Positions 27,601 to 31,820 of a stretch of DNA of 31,820 nt are shown one piece after another (position 1 is the stretch's first letter; every line of letters begins with the position of its first letter). Below the pieces are notes generated by a model, which had not been told where the DNA came from, searched no databases, and saw nothing but the letters and a program-made list of their open reading frames with translations. A program made the position numbers and the translations under genes. This stretch comes from a virus. The stretch is from IMG/VR virus record IMGVR_UViG_3300048872_000006, positions 1-31,820 of that record. The stretch is one strand, 5' to 3'.

Positions 27601-29932
27601 TCCCGAGTGGGAGCACCCGATCCCAAGGGATGAGGTGACTTCGGACTATGCCAAGGAAGCAGTCTTCGGACGTGGAGAATCTATCGACACGTCTCGTCTA
27701 GTAAAGACGGGCAAGTGGGTCGGGGTTACTCCAGGTCAGCCAAACCACATGAAGTCATGGCTTGATGCATTGAACAACCAGTTCCGCCAGGACCCACTCT
27801 TCCGCCTAGTGGCGGAAGATCCTTCGTTCAAGAAGGCTGGCAAGTGGCTTAACACAACAGATGGCAAGTACCACCTTTCCCTGCTAGGAAAGGCCGGACT
27901 TGACCGGGCCAATCTTCTCCAGGGAATCAGTGACACTCTGGACCAGTACGCCCCAACCGCTATGATGCGCAACAATCTGGCCAATAACGAACTGATTTCA
28001 GAGGCTGAGATCAAGTCTCAGATGTCAGCGGAGGACTATCCAACCGTCCACGGCGAAGAGGTTCTTGGTCTAACCGGCAAAGGTCACATGTCTACGACTA
28101 GTGCTCTCATGGATGGAATCCTCAAGAAGGGTTACCGACTCTTCCAGAGCATTCCAACAGACATCCTGTCTCGCCATCCCGCCTACGTCCGCGCATCTGA
28201 TGCACGCCTGAGGATTCTCCTCGACGAAGAGGTTGGCTACCAGAAGAGCGTGGGCAAGTCCGGTCAGGACATCAGCAAAGAAACGCTTAATGCCATGCTC
28301 CAGAAGGCTGACAGGCAGGCACGTCACGACATCTCCACTGTTGTGTTCGACCCCAAGAGGACCACGGCAACTCAGGCCCTTCGTTTCATCTATCCATTCC
28401 TCGGAGCCCACATCGATGGGCTCGAACGATGGGGTGGATTGATCGCGGAGAAGCCGGAGTTGGTCGGTCAGGCATCCAAGATCTACGGTGCTCCGGTAGC
28501 TGCCAACTTGGTGACCGACCCTCAGGGCAACCACGTCGACTCCAACGGATACGCGACGGTGACCGACGAGAACGGCAAGTCTGTCAGGAAGTTTGTTGGC
28601 CTTCAGGATCGGGTTCTTCACTTGAAGGTCCCCGATGGGACCAAGAACATGCCAGGAAAGAACCGGTTCGACATCCCGATCAAGCTCCAGGCTTTGAACA
28701 CGATTCTCCCCGGAGATCCATGGTTCAACCCGGGTACTGGTCCAGTCGTTCAGGTGGCCGCATCTCAGCTAGCAGTGAGGGAGCCCGCTATGGGCGACTT
28801 CCTACAGTGGGCGAAGGTTCTTCCGTATGGGCCTGGACAGGGAGGAATCCTTAACCAGGTCCAGCAGGCGTTCACTCCCAAGTACATGAGTGAAGCGTTC
28901 ACGGCGTTCCACACGGATGACGTGAAGTTCCAGGAGACCGTACTGCAGGAGTATCAGCGTCAGGTTGCTGAGTACCACAAGGGCGGAGACGCTCCCGACA
29001 TCAACAAGGCGAGGAAGCAGGCCAAAGACTTCTACTTCCTCAAGGCGTTCACGAGCTGGATGTCTCCAGCTCAGAACCAGACAACGCCATTGACCGGTAC
29101 TCCGTACCAGTTCTACGTGGACCAGTACAAGAAGCTTCAGCAGGCAGACCCCAAGTCTGCGGATGATCAGTTCCTCGCCAAGTACGGAGAGGACTACTTC
29201 GTCTTCACCGCTAGCCTAAGCAAGTCCATGGGGATCGCTCCAACCCTGTCGGCCCTCAACTCTTCGAAGATGTATAAGGATGAGATTGCCGGTGACACCA
29301 GTCTCGCCCCATTCATCATCGGAGACATCTACAACAAGGGGAACTTCTCTTCGTCCGCTTATGCGGCCGAGAAGAACATGACGATCGGAGGAGAGAAAGT
29401 AAGGTCCACTCAGTCCGTTGAAGATGCTCTAGCGGAGAACCAGACTAATCTTGGTTGGGCTGAATACGGTAAGCTGATGAACGGACTTGATGCCGCCTTG
29501 ATCCGTACTGGATTCCACTCGTACACGCAGTCGGGTGCGCAGAACTTCCTTCAGATCAAGCAGAACATCCAAGGATACCTAACCAACAAGTATCCTTCGT
29601 GGGAAGAGGCATTCGATACGACAGACCGAGGACTTGTCCCACGTCGCATCAAGTCGTTCGAGACACTAGTTCAGGACCCTAAGCTAGCTGGAGATCCGAT
29701 GAGGCAGGATATCCCCGCTCTTAGGAACTATCTGATAGCACGGCAGCAGTTCAAGCAGCAGCTAGAAAGCAGGGGAGCGAAGACCCTCAGCTTCGATCTC
29801 AACGGAATGCCGACTGGTCAGAATGCTGACCTCGGTCAGGCATGGAGGGACTATCAGGGAGTACTCAAGAGTCAGAACACGATGTTCGCTGACGTATTCA
29901 ATCGTTACCTGTCTAATGACGATCTACAGTAG
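24683..29932 (+). CDS. very large virion-type protein, 1749 aa
   Basis: One uninterrupted 5.25-kb frame, by far the largest gene in the window. The GTG at 24683 follows AAGGGAT closely; an in-frame ATG at 24716 (MSDSSQAFFNDPSL) is an alternative. The protein is soluble, helix-rich and has no enzyme motif I can name. Residues about 890-935 (SERELLSPLEEKIAKMKKDP then EEHADIIKEHRDYADAI) form a coiled coil. A segment near 1235-1260 (ALRFIYPFLGAHIDGLERWG) resembles recurrent motifs of phage internal or ejection proteins. It lacks the long hydrophobic repeats of tape-measure proteins. By size and position, an internal/ejection protein or minor tail protein is most likely; this is inference. Confidence 0.75.
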   Translation: MVKISKWWQQDMSDSSQAFFNDPSLAIQTATMPPQTLQTQDASAPEAQAKRGGFLHQTLDWFGKTGKTVDGALQKVGVGGYNASNALHWAWTPVDKTASGARWIYSNGISQPISTVLLQAATSEGSQVDTNSYFSASDWAKNWHAANKMSPGQVIENTENTLLAQHGADVFGFLSGNVGLHISPEEKAQVKRQSDRFIYDTDYWKSKAGWKYDVGSGTLDFMLNMGADPVTAAGKFLAPVVKGARSIKVAEEAQKTSKSISGVNRLAESAGNALGARLAKTPEQATQSKKIQDFFEWTQKPGLTGDRKTQDEIAQHPIWGRGRRKMEERHQLSSLLSQADNVEQPLILGMAMGSQSAAQQLAVKNTDLLTQIGRMQDNRKLLDSVKYDPLMMTYAMRETRAGRESLTSGKEGMFGNTSASTKSNEIKEPPFPRPTAPGPRQSGWDATYGKRDVSSRLYRSLANEMLKGSNGVRPAGIGNLPDAWDGLRFQNWKMNQADLMDRQLQSMSIKDSFYRDILGKNWGKGVEEFSPGESNLFGQLKTLYRAGPLGVTDLGRAADRKFGAAIADRNAPKGQFTSRYIRNGYYSIPVKVIQTLGDELPQTLINHNASDASDRFLDMLKKVPDLGPEARAGMLNQYTIAGDKTTRSRVMETINSQIVSHMAGRYNVDDATARVVAQMIKDGTDNAMNTLSGKAAPSKPIYTAATNQVTGVRADMIEDGAGLKAMPQAATQLAYSEPLLNVKEVEAFLKSHSGYLQTLRRGGMQAKDVAFEGLDGLSNIWKAATLIRPGQMLRSPSEEMAAGAIKFGLFSSIMMSAHGGKNWTLNRTHQLEALVGKGDYASAVGGKTRVRVTDPGIVSATKARRAAGQKTAADKLVRINVGKAYPIVMARIDSERELLSPLEEKIAKMKKDPKHDPNELYELEFQAEEHADIIKEHRDYADAIVSAAVNAKGIRVGEGTIEHAGHTIPQAFSPEWEHPIPRDEVTSDYAKEAVFGRGESIDTSRLVKTGKWVGVTPGQPNHMKSWLDALNNQFRQDPLFRLVAEDPSFKKAGKWLNTTDGKYHLSLLGKAGLDRANLLQGISDTLDQYAPTAMMRNNLANNELISEAEIKSQMSAEDYPTVHGEEVLGLTGKGHMSTTSALMDGILKKGYRLFQSIPTDILSRHPAYVRASDARLRILLDEEVGYQKSVGKSGQDISKETLNAMLQKADRQARHDISTVVFDPKRTTATQALRFIYPFLGAHIDGLERWGGLIAEKPELVGQASKIYGAPVAANLVTDPQGNHVDSNGYATVTDENGKSVRKFVGLQDRVLHLKVPDGTKNMPGKNRFDIPIKLQALNTILPGDPWFNPGTGPVVQVAASQLAVREPAMGDFLQWAKVLPYGPGQGGILNQVQQAFTPKYMSEAFTAFHTDDVKFQETVLQEYQRQVAEYHKGGDAPDINKARKQAKDFYFLKAFTSWMSPAQNQTTPLTGTPYQFYVDQYKKLQQADPKSADDQFLAKYGEDYFVFTASLSKSMGIAPTLSALNSSKMYKDEIAGDTSLAPFIIGDIYNKGNFSSSAYAAEKNMTIGGEKVRSTQSVEDALAENQTNLGWAEYGKLMNGLDAALIRTGFHSYTQSGAQNFLQIKQNIQGYLTNKYPSWEEAFDTTDRGLVPRRIKSFETLVQDPKLAGDPMRQDIPALRNYLIARQQFKQQLESRGAKTLSFDLNGMPTGQNADLGQAWRDYQGVLKSQNTMFADVFNRYLSNDDLQ

Positions 29933-29940
29933 GAGTTAGA

Positions 29941-30828
29941 ATGACACAATACGATCAGCAATACAGCGACATCTTGAACCAGATAGGAAATGCGGTGGGG
30001 ACTTCGTCAGGCCAGTACCTGAACAGCCCCATCCCGACTAGCGGGATCTACCTAGGTCCCATGAATACTCCTGGTTCCACCCAGTTCACCAAGCAGGGCC
30101 CGTACGCAACGGGCCCGAGAGTGTCTGCTGGAACCTCACAAGAAGACATCAGATCTTACGGTGATGCTCGTATCATCCCGAGGGACTGGACGTCAGCTCA
30201 GACCAACCAGTTCGTGACCAATGGAATCCTCCGTAAGATGAGCGGGTTCCATGTTGGGATGGGCCTGCCTGACATCCTTGATCAGTGGGATGAGCTGCTC
30301 AAGACTTCATTTGAGCTGAATCAGAACATCCCGGCGGGATCGAAGAAGTGGACTCCGTTCGATGTAATGAACAGCTACGCTGACAACAGTCAGAACGGAT
30401 TGATCAAGTCCGGAGAATGGATGATCGACCCAACCACGGGCGAACGAGTCAAGTACGTAGGCCCGAAGAGCAAGACCCAGACTTCAACCTCGGTTAACCT
30501 GTCATCCGCCGAAGACGTAAAGGCGCTGACCAATCAGGTGCTGACTCAAGCCCTTGGCCGTGCACCCACGGCCGATGAGGTCGCACAGTACAAGTCAACT
30601 ATCAACGCTCAGGAACAGGCCAACCCATCGTCCACAACTCAGACTCAGACCCTGAACGACATGGGTGAAGTCACCAACACCAGTTCGACTACTACCGGCG
30701 GCTTGAGTGCCGCCGCTGAACAGCAGTCGGTTCTCGACAAGGCGAAGGAAAGTCCCGAGTACGGCAAGTACCAGTCCGCTACAACGTATTGGGGCGCTCT
30801 CATGCAGGCTATCGGAGGCAATGGATGA
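29941..30828 (+). CDS. putative virion protein, 295 aa
   Basis: Follows the giant gene by 8 bp (AGGAGTTAGA ATG). The N-terminus is Gln/Gly/Ser-rich (MTQYDQQYSDILNQIGNAVG). The middle is a compact helical domain (GILRKMSGFHVGMGLPDILD). Residues 183-220 carry VKALTNQVLTQALGRAPTAD, the LGRxPTxxE helical motif that recurs in actinophage virion proteins. A Thr/Ser-rich linker and a short helix (AATTYWGALMQAIGG-like) end the protein. Its TGA overlaps the next ATG, so the two are co-translated structural genes. Confidence 0.7.
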   Translation: MTQYDQQYSDILNQIGNAVGTSSGQYLNSPIPTSGIYLGPMNTPGSTQFTKQGPYATGPRVSAGTSQEDIRSYGDARIIPRDWTSAQTNQFVTNGILRKMSGFHVGMGLPDILDQWDELLKTSFELNQNIPAGSKKWTPFDVMNSYADNSQNGLIKSGEWMIDPTTGERVKYVGPKSKTQTSTSVNLSSAEDVKALTNQVLTQALGRAPTADEVAQYKSTINAQEQANPSSTTQTQTLNDMGEVTNTSSTTTGGLSAAAEQQSVLDKAKESPEYGKYQSATTYWGALMQAIGGNG

Positions 30829-31820
30829 CAACGAGTGGCGAAGACATCGTCAACTATCTCAAGACGTTCCTTGGAACGCCCTACGTCTGGGGGGGCAATA
30901 AGCCCGGTGGGTTCGATTGCTCTGGGTTGATGCAGTACGGCTTCGCCCACTTTGGCATCAACCTTCCACGTGTCACGTATGATCAGATCGGCCAGGGCCA
31001 AGCCATCTCAATGAAGGGCCTACGTCCTGGCGATCTGGTCTTCTTCGATACGGAGAAGGGAACCGCTGGAGCTGACCACGTTGGCATCTACATGGGTGGC
31101 GGGAAGATGCTCCACACTCCACGGCCAGGCAAGTCCGTGGAGATTGTTGATATGACCCAGGGTTATTACATGGATCGATTCATGGGTGGTCGCAGGATGG
31201 CTGGAGTCACTTCTAGTGGAGCGTCGAGCAACGACTTCGCATCAACCGCTGACAATGTGAAGCTATCGCCCGAGGAACTAGCTTCTAACTACGGTTGGTC
31301 GTCGGCATTCCTTGACTCCAACCCAGAACTGAAGAAGCTGTTCGCTCAGGCCGTGGACGGATCGTGGACTGCCGATAAGTTCAAGGCTGAACTCGATGAC
31401 ACGAAGTGGTTCAAGGAGACGAGCGCTACAGCGAGACAGGCTCAGGTCTTGAAGCAGACTGACCCAGCCACGTTCAATGCGCAGCTCAGCGCTGCGAAGC
31501 TACAGGTTCAGGAGTTGGCTTCAGAGATAGGTGCTGCCATCCCGGTGGGGCAGCTCTCTCGTATCGCTAACAACGTAGTAATGACCGGAATGGATGAAGG
31601 CGGGCTGAGGAACGTTCTCGGCAACTACGTCACGTTCACGAAGAAGGGAACCATGTCGGGTGAGGCTGGTATGCACGCTTACACGATGCAGCAGTACGCT
31701 GCCTCCCAGGGTGTTTCCCTCTCCGATCAGACGTTGAAGAACCAAGCTCAGCTTGTAGTGAGAAAGCTAGCCACTACAGCAGACTACGAAGCGCAGGTGA
31801 GAGAGCAGGCTAAGAGTGCC
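30825..31820 (+). CDS. NlpC/P60 cell-wall peptidase virion protein (3' end outside window)
   Basis: Begins at ATG 30825 (GGAGG 6 nt upstream, ATGA overlap) and runs 332 codons to the window edge without a stop. Residues 1-125 are an NlpC/P60 cysteine peptidase with catalytic Cys32 (GGFDCSGLMQYG), His85 (GADHVGIYMGG) and a third polar site at His97 (MLHTPRPGKS). The LRPGDLVFF motif lies between. It cuts D-Glu-to-diamino-acid bonds in peptidoglycan. The following region (ASNYGWSSAFLDSNPELKKL, then FKAELDDTKWFKETSATARQ) is a helical virion module seen in other actinophage structural proteins. As part of a particle protein it would open the wall during DNA entry, while the 20995 amidase serves lysis. 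Confidence 0.86.
   Translation, partial: MTTSGEDIVNYLKTFLGTPYVWGGNKPGGFDCSGLMQYGFAHFGINLPRVTYDQIGQGQAISMKGLRPGDLVFFDTEKGTAGADHVGIYMGGGKMLHTPRPGKSVEIVDMTQGYYMDRFMGGRRMAGVTSSGASSNDFASTADNVKLSPEELASNYGWSSAFLDSNPELKKLFAQAVDGSWTADKFKAELDDTKWFKETSATARQAQVLKQTDPATFNAQLSAAKLQVQELASEIGAAIPVGQLSRIANNVVMTGMDEGGLRNVLGNYVTFTKKGTMSGEAGMHAYTMQQYAASQGVSLSDQTLKNQAQLVVRKLATTADYEAQVREQAKSA

Overview
The window is a contiguous piece of a double-stranded DNA tailed-phage genome that infects an actinobacterium, most likely Streptomyces or a relative. The sequence shows a large terminase, a portal, an amidase endolysin and an NlpC/P60 virion protein beside a compact replication set. A WhiB-like iron-sulfur regulator, a family essentially confined to Actinobacteria and their phages, fixes the host phylum; the genus is inference.

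Layout. (1) 1-7371, leftward: nucleotide metabolism and replication. Genes include dCMP deaminase (cut by the window edge), a primase split into overlapping CHC2-zinc and Toprim genes, an endonuclease VII-like nuclease, a DnaB/RecA-like helicase ATPase, a possible OB-fold protein, a Cas4/RecB-type nuclease, one tRNA with an 8-nt anticodon loop, a WhiB-like protein and a small HTH protein. Many tiny genes overlap by 1-14 bp and look translationally coupled. (2) 7392-8844, rightward: a calcineurin-like phosphoesterase and a sigma-like protein, closed by a strong terminator. (3) 8898-16371, leftward: about 22 small accessory genes, mostly without recognisable function, including a run of 29-56 aa membrane peptides and three paralogues with a CCLGVLC motif. 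Nine of these genes begin with nearly the same GGGAGAGAACATG leader, and five are preceded by an RNA cassette that folds as an H-type pseudoknot, a GC hairpin and a short tetraloop hairpin. (4) 16372-19047: a 2.7 kb gene-poor control region. It has two similar leftward promoters, three motifs resembling the actinobacterial rRNA-leader antitermination element, many hairpins, and a 0.9 kb stretch dense in TGTCC/GGACA and other direct and inverted repeats that could be a replication origin or switch. (5) 19048-31820, rightward: terminase, endolysin, portal, four small genes, a 1749-aa virion-type protein, a 295-aa protein and an NlpC/P60 protein cut by the window end. No capsid, scaffold or recognisable tail gene is present, so they must lie further right.

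How it works together (inference): leftward promoters near 17 kb would drive the accessory early genes, with the rRNA-like motifs helping polymerase pass the hairpins. The replication operon makes DNA precursors and the replisome. The WhiB-like, sigma-like and HTH proteins are candidates for timing, and the rightward operon packages DNA, lyses the host and builds the virion.

The most unusual signal is the covarying pseudoknot cassette repeated between small genes at 13.5-15.9 kb.
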